Source of the DNA: Leucaena leucocephala
Taxonomy: Eukaryota > Streptophyta > Magnoliopsida > Fabales > Fabaceae
Direction: 5' to 3'
DNA length: 64,000 nucleotides
NCBI GenBank assembly: GCA_037074615.1
Contig: CM073534.1
Coordinates: 3,468,861 to 3,532,860, forward strand
Shown here: piece after piece, positions 25,958 through 36,582 of the stretch
How positions within the stretch are numbered: position 1 is the stretch's first letter
Layout: each line of letters starts with the position of its first letter
Made by a program: the position numbers and the translations under genes
Notes under the pieces: model-generated
What the model saw: the letters and a program-made list of their open reading frames with translations, nothing else
What the model was told of the DNA's origin: nothing
Databases searched by the model: none

Positions 25958-26617
25958 TTAATGCTTTGCCTGCACAAGCGGCTTTGTTAGAGGATTAGCA
26001 ACATTGTCTTCTCCTACTACTTTGCATATTTTTTTATCACCTCTATCGTTGATTTCTCTGATGAGATGAAATGGCCTGAGTATATGCTTGGTCCTTTGAT
26101 GTGACCTAGGCTCTTTGGCTTGTGCAATGGCACTGCTATTGTCACAGAGCAAAGTTATTGGATCTGAGATGGTAGGTATCAACCCTAGTTCCGTGATGAA
26201 CTTCCTGATCCAAACGGCTTCCTTAGCTACATCAGATGCTGCTATATACTCAGCTTCCGTTGCAAAATCTGCTACAGTGCCCTTCTTAGAGCTCTTCCAG
26301 CTTACTGCTCCATTATTCAGGAGGAATATGTATCCAGACTATGATTTTTGGTCATCCTGGTCAGTTTGAAAACTCGCATCTGTGTAACCAATTACACAGA
26401 GCTCGTCATCCAATCCACCATAGACCAAGAATAAGTCCTTAGTCCTCCTTAATTACTTAAGGATGTTCTTGACAGTAGTCCAATGGCCCTCACCAGGGTC
26501 CTGTTGATATCTGCTAGTCATACTTAAGGTAAACGAGACATCCGGTCGAGTACATAACATGGCGTACATGATAGATCCTATGGCCGAGGCATATGGAACC
26601 TTACTCATGCGACCTCG
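25958..26617 (-). pseudogene. Copia-1 reverse transcriptase end and RNase H, broken
   Basis: This is the C-terminal part of the Ty1-copia polyprotein. The frame at 25958-26182 reads through LLCDNSSAIAQAKEP, RTKHILRPFHLIRE and EDNVANPLTKPL. These are the conserved end of the copia RNase H domain, with the DN pair and the terminal NPLTKPL signature. Upstream (26183-26617) the domain continues but is interrupted by stops and frame changes. The typical phrase for the loss of the RT tail (SAIGSIMYAMLCTRPDVS-like residues) is recognisable around 26540-26610. RNase H would degrade the RNA of the RNA-DNA hybrid during reverse transcription. Disabled here. Confidence 0.85.
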
Positions 26618-27514
26618 CTAATCAGATGTAGTAGGACACAGATCTTTGCTGAGGTGAGTAGCATGAGACATGGGTATGAAACCCCTCTTTGATTCATGCA
26701 TACTGAACCTATCCAGTATTTTGTCTATATATGTACTCTGACTGAGTCCTAGAAGTCTTTTAGATCTATCTCTATAGATCCTGATTCCTAAGATATAGGT
26801 GGCTTCACCCAAGTCTTTCATCATGAAAGACTTTCCTAACCAAGACTTGACAATCTGCAAGGTAGGAATGTCATTCCCAATAAGTAGGATGTCATCAACA
26901 TAGAGTACCAAAAACACAACTGTGCTCCCACTAACCTTCTTGTACACATAAGGTTCATCAATGTTTTGAAGAAATCCAAACTCTTTGATTACTTCATCAA
27001 AACGATGATTCCAACTCCGAGAGGCTTGCTTTAGTCCATAAATGGACTTTTGAAGTTTGCACACTTTACCAGAGTCCTCAGAACGTACAAACCCTTCTGG
27101 TTGTGTCATGTACAGATCCTCAAGGAGCTTGCCATTAAGGAAGGCTGTCTTAACGTCCATCTGCCATATTTCATAGTCATAATATGCTGCAATAGCAAAG
27201 AGGATTCTGATTGATTTGGCCATTGCTACTGGGGAAAAGGTCTCATCATAGTCCACACCATGAGTTTGAGTAAAACCTTTTGCAACCAGTTGTGCCTTGA
27301 AGACATTTACATTGCCATCCATGTCAGTTTTCTCTTTGAAAACCCACTTACACCTGACGATTTTTACACCTTCAGGCGGGTCAACTAAGGTCCAAACCTG
27401 ATTGTTGTACATGGATTGCATCTCAGATTTCATGGCACTAAGCCATTTTTCAGAGTTTAGTCCCACTATAACTTCTTGATAGGTAGTCGGCTCATTATGC
27501 TCAATGAGCAACAC
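26618..27514 (-). pseudogene. Copia-1 reverse transcriptase domain, longest open frame
   Basis: A 298-residue open frame covers most of a Ty1-copia reverse transcriptase. Visible signatures are CKWVFKEKTDMDGNV, KGFTQTHGVDYDETFSPVA, QMDVKTAFLNG (catalytic Asp in block A), SIYGLKQASRSWN, and VLYVDDILLIGND with the YVDD catalytic pair. The frame ends in a stop at SKDLCPTTSD, where the family normally continues into RNase H. The active-site residues are present, but the domain sits in a polyprotein broken upstream and downstream, so no enzyme is expected. The equivalent region is lost in the second Copia copy (48628-54115), which ends at the start of this domain. Confidence 0.93.
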
Positions 27515-27531
27515 ATCACAACTATCAGAAA

Positions 27532-28221
27532 TTAGAAATCCATATCTCTAAGGCTGAAGTCATATCCTATTAGATTTACGTGGACCTTGCGTGACTTGAG
27601 GAGTCTCAACAACTTGTTGTAAGTCTTCTCTATTTTCCATCTGTAGTTCTGTGGTGTCTTGTGGTTCTTGAACTTCTTCAAGTTGTACCTTACTCCCACT
27701 GGTTCTTTTAGAGATAAATTCTCATTCGAGAAAGATACCATTTTTGACAACATACACTTTGTTATCAGCAGGTTGTAGACGTAATATCCCTTAGTTTCCT
27801 TAGGATATCCCACAAAAAGGCACTTTGAGGATTTAAGCGTTAATTTGTCTAAGGCTTGTTGCTTAACATAGACCTCACATCCCCAAATCTTGAGGAAAGA
27901 CAAACTAGGCATCCTCCCAGTCCATATCTCATACGGAGTCTTTTCAATTGCCTTAGATGGAACACGATTGAGTGTGAATGTAGCTGTCTCTAGGGCATGG
28001 CCCCAAAAGGAGGGCAGAAGATCTGTTCGACTCATCATGGATTGAACCATATCTAATAGTGTTCGATTCCTCCATTCAGAAACGTCATTCCATTGTGGTG
28101 TCCCTGGAGGAGTCAATTGTGAGACTATCCCACAACTCCTGAGATGATCTATGAACTCTTGGCTCAAATATTCACCACCCCGATCAGATCGAAGGGCTCT
28201 AATTATTTTGCCAAGCTGGTT
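27532..28221 (-). pseudogene. Copia-1 integrase core C-terminal half, frameshifted
   Basis: The segment begins after a stop at 28222-28224. It carries the second Asp of the integrase triad in SDRGGEYLSQ and the catalytic Glu in NDVSEWRNRTLLDMV. The usual Arg after SE is Trp here, explained by CGG to TGG. Continuation through TPYEIWTGRMPSLSFLKIWGCEVYVK and FVGYPKETKGYYVYN is typical of copia integrases. Near 27771 a base is missing relative to the second copy (53605-53625), so the rest of the open stretch is read out of frame and is not real protein. Integrase would insert the cDNA into the genome; this copy cannot be made intact. Confidence 0.88.
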
Positions 28222-29097
28222 TTATACTTCATTTTGAAATATATTAAACTTTTCAAAAGATTCATATTTATGTTTCATCAGATAGATGTACCCATATCTG
28301 CTGAAATCATCTATGAATGTTATGAAGTACGAATAACCTCCTCTGGCATTTGTGTTCATCGGTCCATGCACATCTGTATGTATGAGGCCCAATAAATCAG
28401 TGGCCCTCTCACTGTGCCCAGTGAAGGGTGACTTTGTCATCTTTCCTAACAAGCAAAACTCACAAGTGTCATATGATTCAAAATCAAATGAGTTTAGAAA
28501 TCCATCTTGATGGAGTTTGGAAATGCGTTTCTCATTTATGTGGCCTAGACGACAATGCCAGAGGTATGTCAGATTCAAATCGTTAGGTTTGACCCTTTTA
28601 GCGGTTATGTTATAGATATTTCCATGATTGGGTTATTCCAAATTTAATATGTAATGATCAACATGCAAATCACCATGAGCATAGAAAACATCATTACGAT
28701 AAATAGAACATCTACTATTCCCAGCAATGGAAGTGAAACCTTCCTTATCTAAATAAGAAAGTGAAACAATATTACTACTTAAAGCAGGAACATAATAGCA
28801 ATTGTTCAAAACTAACAAAAGCCCAGTGGGCAGAACTAATTCATAAGTGCCTACAGCTAACGCAGCAACCCTTGCTCTATTTCTAACTCGTAGGTCAACC
28901 TCGCCCTTTTTCAGCTTCCTACTGTCCTTTAGTCCCTGCACATTTGTACAAATGTGAGAACCACATGCAGTATCTAATACCCATGAAGTGAAAGTAGAAA
29001 GATGAATGTCTATAATATAAATACCTGAAGCAATAGCCCCGCTATCCTTCTTGTTCTTTTCAGATCTTCGAGGTAGAGTTTGCAATTCCTCTTCCAA
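28222..29097 (-). pseudogene. Copia-1 protease and integrase N-terminal half, broken
   Basis: The frame starts near EKNKKDSGAIASGIY. The aspartic protease site is WVLDTACGSHICTN, where the family usually has D-S/T-G. The zinc-binding pre-integrase region follows as LTYLWHCRLGHINEKR...CEFCLLGKMTKSPF (His-His-Cys-Cys). The first integrase Asp lies in LIHTDVHGP, followed by FITFIDDFSRYGYIYLMK. There is a TAA at about 28636, where the second copy has CAA, and another TAA at 28222-28224, also CAA in the second copy. The protein would process the polyprotein and begin the integrase; it is not intact. Confidence 0.9.
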
Positions 29098-29891
29098 TGA
29101 CCCAGTTTATTGCAGAAGAAGCAGACTCCTTCCTTCGGAGGCTTTGCCTTCTTTGGTGTAGGCTTGGTTTTGGGCTTGCCTGACTCTTTGGTCTTACCTG
29201 ATGAGCCATGACCCTTCCCCTTGCCTTTGCCTTTCTTTTTCATACCCTTTCCTTTCTGAACCATCAAAACAGCATTGGGCTTCTTCTTAAGACTCAGCTC
29301 AGCAGTTTTAAGCATCCCATGCAGTTCAGAAATAGATTTCTCCATGTTGTTCATGTTGTAGTTCATGACAAACTAGTCATAACTTTCTGGGAGTGAGTTT
29401 AAGATCAAATCTGTAGCTAACTCCTGGCTCATGGGAAATCCAAGCCTTTCAAGGTGATCAATGTACCCTTTTATCTTTAAGACATAAGTATTGACTAATG
29501 CACCTTCAGCCATCTTGCAGGAATGTAAGGCCTTAGTGGTCTCATACCTCTATTGCCTTGCCTGTTGCTAGAACATTTCCTTGAGATGCACAATCATATC
29601 ATAAGCCTCCATGTGTTGCAGATCTCTTTGGAGCTCCGGAACCATGGTGGCTAGCATCAAGCACCCCACATCAACAGAGTCTTCCTTATGCTTCATATAA
29701 GCATCTCTCTGAGCTCTAGGAGCATTGGCCGCTGGCTCCTTAGGAATGGGTTGATCTAGGACATGTATCTTTCTTTCCTGCTTGAGAACAATTCTCAAGT
29801 TCCTAAACCAGTCAAGAAAGTTTGTCCCATTAAGTTTGTCCTTCTCAAGGACAGATCGCAGCGATAATATAGCAGTATTACTAGTAGTCAT
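29010..29891 (-). pseudogene. Copia-1 gag, three in-frame TAG codons
   Basis: The start chosen is the ATG at 29889-29891 (MTTSNTA), because the second copy has its ATG at the matching place (51493). It continues KDKLNGTNFLDWFRNLRIVLKQE, the typical copia capsid start. TAG codons interrupt at 29568-29570, 29550-29552 and 29373-29375. A Lys-rich stretch (GKGMKKKGKGKGKGHG) follows. The zinc knuckle CFFCNKLGHWKRNC fits CX2CX4HX4C completely. The frame then diverges from the protease frame near 29060 by an apparent one-base loss. Gag would form the particle and bind the RNA. Confidence 0.9.
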
Positions 29892-30992
29892 GATTCTACA
29901 ATTTAAAATATGCAATTAAATTAGCAATCTCCCACTAAATAAACAATCCTCAATGCAATAGTTAGTGGGCTAAGATCCATATTTGGCTTAAACTTAAGTC
30001 CGCTTTGGCAGGACGCTTAAATTAAGTTATTTAGGTAGGTAACACCTTTACCAATTACATCAAATGTAACTCTTAGATGTTCATGGGATTGTATCATCAT
30101 ATGATCTGGCATGTTTTAATCCCATCTAATGCCTTGAGACCCAAAACCGTTTTGTTAATCTCAATTAAGTCAAACAATAATAAACATGTGAGAGTAGCAC
30201 CATTACTCTTGGTTATCTCCCCAAGATAACTCAAATGCACCCACTTTGGTGGAGTCTACAATTGAGCGATCGAGATTTTGACAAGTGTTCATAAATTGAT
30301 GGCATTATGACTTAAGATTTCATTTAGAGGGTTGTAACTCATACAAGTAATATGCATGTGTTGATCTAATCATAAGATGCATAATTTAAACGTGATACAA
30401 TATGGTTCACCTATCCTAAGTCCCCTCAAGCCAATAAGAGGATCTCTCTAGTAAGAAAAGGGAAATTACATATAGAAACCTCTTTTAACATTCGAGGGGA
30501 GTGAGATGAGAGGAGAAGGTACATTGAGAGTATATATATAGGAAGGCACGAAACGCAAGCCGTATTTAAAAAATTACAACACTTGCAATCTAGAGCCATA
30601 TTGTTCACCATACCCAAACATTCAATAATCAATATTCAGATCTAATTGAAGGGCAATTAATGTTTCAAATCTAAAACATTCACAAAATAACATGTGTTAC
30701 AATTGTGTTGCGCTACGAACAGGTAGCCACGGCGGTCCCGCTATGAGAAAAAAAAGATTGTTTCATAAATAATCACGAATCTGCATTCAGTTTTCTTAGA
30801 CCCCATTTATGTTAATTGATCAAATCAAAACGCATCACCACCAATTTCAATTCCCTTTTAGATTTCTTTTATGTCATACATAACACGGATTCCTTATATG
30901 TCATACATAAAACGCATATTATATGAACGGCTACGACTAACACATATCATATTAATCAACAATCAAGCCTAACTTAAACACAAAATGGTATG
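29892..30992 (-). other. Copia-1 leader between primer-binding site and gag
   Basis: About 1.1 kb of untranslated sequence matches the leader of the second copy (50321-51492) closely. Shared landmarks are the ATTTAGTGGGAGATTGCTAA stretch just before gag, the CACCCACTTTGGTGGAGTCT motif (equivalent near 51125-51145) and the GTAGCCACGGCGG region near 30725. No protein is supported; open frames here are not shared with the other copy. Confidence 0.8.
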
Positions 30993-31004
30993 GCTCTGAT
31001 ACCA
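30993..31004 (-). promoter_or_regulatory. Copia-1 primer-binding site
   Basis: On the minus strand TGGTATCAGAGC begins one base after the LTR end TTACA. It is complementary to the 3' end of plant initiator tRNA-Met, the usual primer for copia minus-strand synthesis. Confidence 0.92.
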
Positions 31005-31005
31005 C

Positions 31006-32921
31006 TGTAAGGAATTGGAAGACACGCAGCGTAAATTAACTTAAAAATTTTTCCATTCCTTGCCAGGATCTACCGTATGTGTTTAAGTCAAGTGGGAAGA
31101 AGCATTACCCTCAATATTCCTCTGCGACTTCTACAGCTCCTCTCCGCGGCTGGTGATCTCCTTTCGATCGCAAGAAGTCGATGGAGTATTCCTCAGCGAA
31201 CTCCACAGCTTCTCTCTGCGACTCATGCTCTCTTTCTGATCGCAAGAAGTCAACGCTTCAGGTCGGCTCCCTCTACTGATATCCACACGAACAACGTTCT
31301 AACCACGAACGACGTGCTAGCGTCTCCTGTCCCTCCAAGGCTTTTTCAACAATTCGTCCTCTTCGTCTCTATTTCAGCAGTTTCTTATCTGTAAACCTTT
31401 TGCAGATTCCCTTCGGCCTTTTGTGTTATGTGTTGTTCAAAAATGTAGCTCCTAAAATCAGATATATAGGATGCTCTGCATTTTTCTCAACCGAATTGGA
31501 TTTTGAAATTAATCTATATTAAATCTGAAATTAATACAATATCATATATTGTATAATTTGATAAGAAACTAATTAAAAAAATAATGTTTATATTAAATTC
31601 GTCCCACAGATTTAATTCACCTATTTATTTAATTTAAAATAAAGATAAGAAGGGACTATATTTGATTTATTCTCATAAATCAAATTTGAGATATCATACC
31701 AATTTGAATTTTAAATTCAAACGTGATAGAGATTTAATTTATCCTTATAAATTAAATCTTGTAAATATCTCTTATACGAGATATTCTATCAATTTGAATT
31801 TCAAATTCAAACGTGATAGAGATTTAATTTATCCTTATAAATTAAATCTTGTAAATATCTCTTATACGAGATATCCTATCAATTTGAATTTCAAATTCAA
31901 ACATGATAGAGATTTAATTTATCCTTATAAATTAAATCCTATATGTCCCTTATATATAATGTATATATAAGAATTTATATATATATATACGAATATAAAT
32001 ATAAATAAATATATACATTAACCTTGGATCATTCATTGAATCTGGACACGTCTTAGATTCAATGAATCTGGATATCATAGCTCGTGTTGGGCTATTTTGT
32101 GTGTGACCCTGTAGGCCCATATGAAGTTGCCAGTAGGCCATTTGCTATACTGGTCCACAAGTCGCAAGCGGTCTCTAGCAAGACATAACGACTACCCAAA
32201 TCATATGAGGATCGATAAACGATGTAACCTTTTATACAACCATATCACGCCCCTTCTGTTACGCGATATTTTGGTCATGGATGAGGCATGGATAATGTCA
32301 TCCTCCTATTCCTAACCGTTACTTTCTTGATCCCTGAGTAGTCTGACTATAGAAATAGAACTACCTTTCCATTACAGTATGGCCATACGTTTCTCAGACT
32401 CACTCATCGAGGGGCCCAGTAATATCTCTCTACGAATGTGAGGGACAAATTCCATCTTGACCATTCACATTCCTCCGCATGAAAAACCACTAAGCCCGAA
32501 CATAGTCTTTATGATCACTCGGTCAAAAGTGACTTTTGACTAGGTCAAAGCTGAGCGTTTGTCATGTAGAAATCCATGATGATCTTAGGTCAAAGGGCAT
32601 AGTGACATGGTTTGTATATGAGAGAAGCTTATGACGTAACCCATGCAGCTCTCTCATAGCGGGTCAGTCCAACACCTTATACTCTTACATGTGCCTATGA
32701 CTTTGATTTATATATCTATTCATATTCAAAGTCATATTGGTCTTATTTCATCTCTTCTCCCACATAGATGACCGACCATGGACATTTAGGATAAGATCAT
32801 GAATTATCCAAGGATGGTCACCAGAGTAAACATGCAAATAATATGATAACACAATTAATAAATTCATAAATCAATAATGTTCATAAGATAATGATTGGCC
32901 CCTAGGGCACGTTTTTCAACA
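31006..32921 (-). repeat. Copia-1 5' LTR
   Basis: 1916 bp, minus-strand start TGTTGAAAAACGTGCCC, end CTTCCAATTCCTTACA. It contains three 90-bp repeat units (31701, 31791, 31881), each with the 12-bp inverted arms at 31731-31742 and 31747-31758 or their equivalents. A TATATA-rich stretch lies at 31960-32010. It is longer than the 3' LTR mainly because that LTR has lost part of the third repeat and what follows. Confidence 0.94.
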
Positions 32922-32926
32922 TGAAT

Positions 32927-33289
32927 GCCACAAGAGGTTGGCATATATGTGCACAGAATTATGTAAAAAGATAGAAAAAGCTATGGAAAGTTAGAAAGGG
33001 TTATGAATAGAAAGAGAATAGAACCCTTATGTCAAGTCCAAATGAAATGGATTTGAAAGGAAATATTCTTAAAGGTTAGCAATATTTTAAGTTAAAAGAG
33101 AATGTTTTATGACAAGGCCAGATAAATTATGATATCTCCAGATGTAGCCAGATATGCCATGATATGGCATAAATGATATGTGATGAGATATACTATCAAA
33201 AGTACGTAATGAGATACGTTATGAGAAATATGTATTAAGAAGTATACTATGAAGTGGCTTTATAGCTAGCCCTATAAACAGATAGAGAG
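32927..33289 (+). other. Non-coding interior of the composite element, part 2
   Basis: This 363-bp remnant continues the interior broken by the nested Copia. It contains short diverged repetitions of GATATGCCATGATATG type (33120-33215) and no protein motif. It ends at GAGAG (33285-33289), the target duplication of the next nested LTR. Confidence 0.6.
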
Positions 33290-34514
33290 TATAACATCCT
33301 CCTTTTCTTATGTCTTAGGGACCATTCAGTAGCATTTAGAACCACTTCTAGGGCCATTGAAGTCAAATCATACAATCTAGAATTTTACTCCCAGTGAGTA
33401 CTGTTCACTATGTAAATTCCAGCGGAGTGACCTGACTTCCAAAAATCATAACTAATTATAGAAAAATTGAAATAGAGTGGTTCAAATTACTACTTGAAGA
33501 TAACTTAATGTTATTTCAGGGAAAAATGACTCATTGACCACGCCTTGACCAGGTCAACGTTGGTCAATGTTCTGAAATCACTGTTCATCCAGCGTCCTGT
33601 CCCTGATTCCAGCATTCTGGTCTTATCTTTGATAAATCATATCTTTATGTGTAGACATCCAAATGAGATTTTCTATATATCAAATCTAAGCTTAGCATGT
33701 CTACTATTTACTGGTAAAATATCATACATTTATTCAATCATTTACTATTTATAATTACAGCTCAAATGTCACTGCCTCCCCACGAGTTACTGTTCACAGT
33801 GACAATTTCCAGCAATTATACATATATGAATCACATATCAATCATGCTAAGCAATTAACATCTCTTTATGCATATTTATCTCCTCCATCTTGAGAAGACC
33901 TGTTGTAATTGGATTGATATGGAAGGGGTGAGATTTCTAGGGAAATCTCAGTAGCAAACAATACTAAACAATGCATGCATTAATGTGAATACTTGTGCTT
34001 GCTTGTGAAAGTGTTAATATTGTCTAATGTGCATGCTTCCATGTTACATATGAAACACAATTGGCCAAAGTAATCATAGAAACAGAGCTTCATACATAAG
34101 CATATGTTCAACACAATTCAACAAAGCCGTAGCACATCAAGCATAACATTCAATGCATACAAGTTTAGGAAAAGTTTACTACCTGGCATATACCTTCCTC
34201 TAGCTTTTAGCCTTTGCTCTAAGATTCCTTCTTTTCATACGTCAGAGCCTATAGATAGCATAATAATATCTTTATTATTACTCTATCAGTATAGCTCTAT
34301 TTTACTCATACTTAGCTAGGGGTGATATCCTTATTCTGACATTCCCCTGGCTTTCTCTCTACTTTTAGCTACCTTTATTAATAGAGATATTTCTCTATTC
34401 TAACCACTAAGATCAATCCTTTAATTTATTAGATCAGGGACTAGATAACTTTCTTATCTCATTCCTAAGCTTTGCCCAGTCCCTCGGCTCCTCATATTGC
34501 TCTTGGCTCCACCA

Positions 34515-34595
34515 GCACTCCTTCCTTTCTTTCCTTTCTTTCTTTCCTTCTCTCTTTCTCTCTTTTCCTCTTCTTTCTCTTCCTTTTCTTTCTAG
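34515..34595 (+). repeat. Polypyrimidine tract in the type II LTR
   Basis: A run of CTTT and CTCTTT units, purine-rich on the sense (minus) strand just downstream of the LTR TATA box. It recurs at 37810-37860, 46935-47005 and 54900-54955. It is deleted in the LTR at 60576-62340, where CTCCACCAGAT joins directly to ATGTGGTGTGCC. Confidence 0.8.
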
Positions 34596-34630
34596 ATCCG
34601 TGGTGTGCCTTGGAATGGGAGGGGAGTGGC

Positions 34631-34639
34631 CTATTTATA
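34631..34639 (-). promoter_or_regulatory. Type II LTR TATA box (minus strand)
   Basis: CTATTTATA on the plus strand gives TATAAATAG on the minus strand. It is followed by GCCACTCCCC and a purine-rich leader. It is conserved at the same place in the other type II LTRs (near 37900, 47050 and 55000) and implies transcription on the minus strand in this copy. Confidence 0.6.
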
Positions 34640-35910
34640 GGTGAGTGGAGGTGGAATGAATGGTCCAGATTGATTCATGATGAATGGCCCAGATTGCTTG
34701 CTTCCTCAAGAAGCTTTGCCTGCATCATCATGATGACATCACCCTCCTTGATGACTCACCACTCATGACATCATGTAGGACACCTCAAGGGACACCTTAG
34801 GGGTATATGTGGTGAAATGTGGGGCCCTTGGGACACCTCACTAGCTGACTCAACCTTTCCAGAGAGTTCCAAAGTCTTTTCCCTGAATGGACGGCCGAGA
34901 TAGTGCCACGTGTCCTCTTGCTTTTTCTCCTTTTTCTCTAATCATGCCATGTGTCCTTTGCTTTTCCTCTTTTACTATAATCATACCATGTGGCACATTG
35001 TGGGCCCTATTTATGTCCTCTCATGATTCCAGATCACTTTACCCAGTGCTATCTTGGACCGGGTCACTTTACTTTATTGAAAAAGCACTAAAACAATATT
35101 TTAATGCCTCTTGGGCCCACATTACTCTTGGGCTACGTTTTTGGGCCTTGGGTTGTCATCTTGGGTTTTTAACCAAGCCCAAGCACTCTGGTGGCTCGGT
35201 TCCAAAGGAACATCCTTAGTAAATTACCAAAATACCCTTACTACCTCTTTAGTACTTCTAGGGGCACTATTATCTTTTCATACCTTACCAGAGTATCTCT
35301 TGACCCTGGTCAACTATCCAGATACCCTTTCTTAACTGTCTAACCTTAGTCAAATGATCATAATGCCCTTCATTTGACTCTGACTCGATGACACAACACA
35401 GTAGCATACCTTCAGTGGCATTTTCGTAATTCTTCATTTTTCTCGGTCTTTATTAGCCCTGGCCCATATATTTATCTAAAAATATCATTGGGCCTATAAG
35501 GTGCCATTCTAGACCCTCTGTATGATCCACTATCTTCATGGGCTCAATTCCTGAGAAATTCCCCCGAAACCTGTTTATCGTGTCTTTTAATCCACTGTTA
35601 ATTCTGTAGTAAATTCCACATAACTCCTTTTTGAGCTCTGTCAGTTTTAGAAATTCTTATATTAATTATAGGAATTTACTGCCACATTTCATCTAATTCT
35701 GAGGTCTAGAGAATACTGTATTAATTTTCTTTCTCTTCAAAAATTAATATAAATCTTTTAGGACCTCCTATCAGAACTTTGTGTTGCATCATACTTATCA
35801 GCATAATTTTCTCTATTTACTGAGACCTCTTCTTAATAGGGTCTAGTAGCATCCCTTTTTCAGGTTATATACTGGTCTTCAAGGCCTAAAAATTGGGATA
35901 TGACAGAGAG

Positions 35911-36582
35911 GCTCCCTTTTTGTAAGGGATAAGATATTTGAATACATATGAAAGAGCAAATGAGAGCTTTCACTCCTTGCATAAAATGCCAGGCATTATG
36001 TTATGCTATGTTATGTTATGTTTACAGAATATGCTAAAGCTCTGAATATTAGACACATGCAAGCTCTATGTGATAGAGTTATGCAAGCTCCAAGGGTTAG
36101 AGCTATGCATATTAAGAGAAGGAATGCTTGAGCTCCGATGTTAGAGCTTTGCATTCATGTGCAGGTATGTAGTCTTGTAGCATGCTGGCCAGGCATTATG
36201 CATGTTAAAGTATGTGCTCCTATATGCTCTTATGTGCTCCTGTTTAGCAGTAGAGCAATGAAAGAAAGAATAATGACATAAGTCCTCTCTCTGTATTATG
36301 ATGAGCTATTAAAGATGATGAGAAGTATTATGATACAAAAATGAGAGATAAAGTTTTACGGATGTTTAGAGAATTCCGCTGGATACTCAGATGAGTAATA
36401 AGTGACTGCACTAAGAAGTATGATAAGTAGTCAACAAAAACTCCAGAATATAGGAGTATATGAGAAATTTTAGTATGAAAGAAAGAGGCATTCTCCTCAG
36501 AGAAACTCTTCAACAAAGTATGAATAGAGGTTTGACCCTGAAATTTTGAGGACAAAATTTATTTTAAGGGGAGGAGAAAAAA
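35911..36582 (+). pseudogene. Composite element interior, part 3, with polymerase C-terminal remnant and polypurine tract
   Basis: Most of this stretch is non-coding, with diverged repetitions of TTAGAGCT and GCTCC type (36030-36250). The last codons from 36542 read NFEDKIYFKGRRKNVTS in the plus direction. This resembles the very end of plant gypsy polyproteins, which commonly run through a NFEDEI-type phrase into the polypurine tract. The purine run AAGGGGAGGAGAAAAAA (36566-36582) directly precedes the LTR start TGTAACATCC. This places the 3' end of a plus-strand element here, although the TATA box in the following LTR points the other way. Confidence 0.6.

Larger units (their letters stand above)
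24031..32921 (-). mobile_element. Full-length Ty1-copia retrotransposon, minus strand, inactive
   Basis: This 8.9-kb element has two LTRs (5' LTR 31006-32921; 3' LTR 24031-25895) and an initiator-Met primer-binding site at 30993-31004. It has a long leader, a broken gag-pol region (25958-29891), and a purine-rich tract beside the 3' LTR. The LTR termini are TGTTG and TTACA or GTACA. The target duplication TGAAT is perfect (24026-24030 and 32922-32926). Gene order on the minus strand is gag with zinc knuckle, protease, integrase, reverse transcriptase, RNase H. That order with integrase before reverse transcriptase is diagnostic of Ty1-copia. Several stop codons and frameshifts make it non-functional. 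It is nested in the composite gypsy element. Confidence 0.96.
33290..35905 (-). mobile_element. Solo gypsy-type LTR (type II) nested in the composite element
   Basis: On the plus strand it runs from TATAACATCC to GGGATATGACA (2616 bp) and is flanked by GAGAG on both sides (33285-33289 and 35906-35910). It contains a pyrimidine tract (about 34515-34595) and, on the minus strand, TATAAATAG (34631-34639). There is no interior, so it is a solo LTR inserted after the composite element arrived. Open frames inside it are not recognisable proteins. Confidence 0.93.

Noticed and set aside
30993..31004. tRNA gene suggested by the GGTATCAGAGCC motif
   Set aside because: Only the 12-base tRNA-complementary site is present; there are no cloverleaf arms around it. 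It is a primer-binding site.
34472..35335. Overlapping open frames of 98, 110 and 74 codons, with similar ones at 47294-47742 and 55174-55691
   Set aside because: They recur only because the LTR recurs, and they lie antisense to the LTR promoter. The first is largely the pyrimidine tract read as Phe/Leu/Ser. Nothing supports translation.
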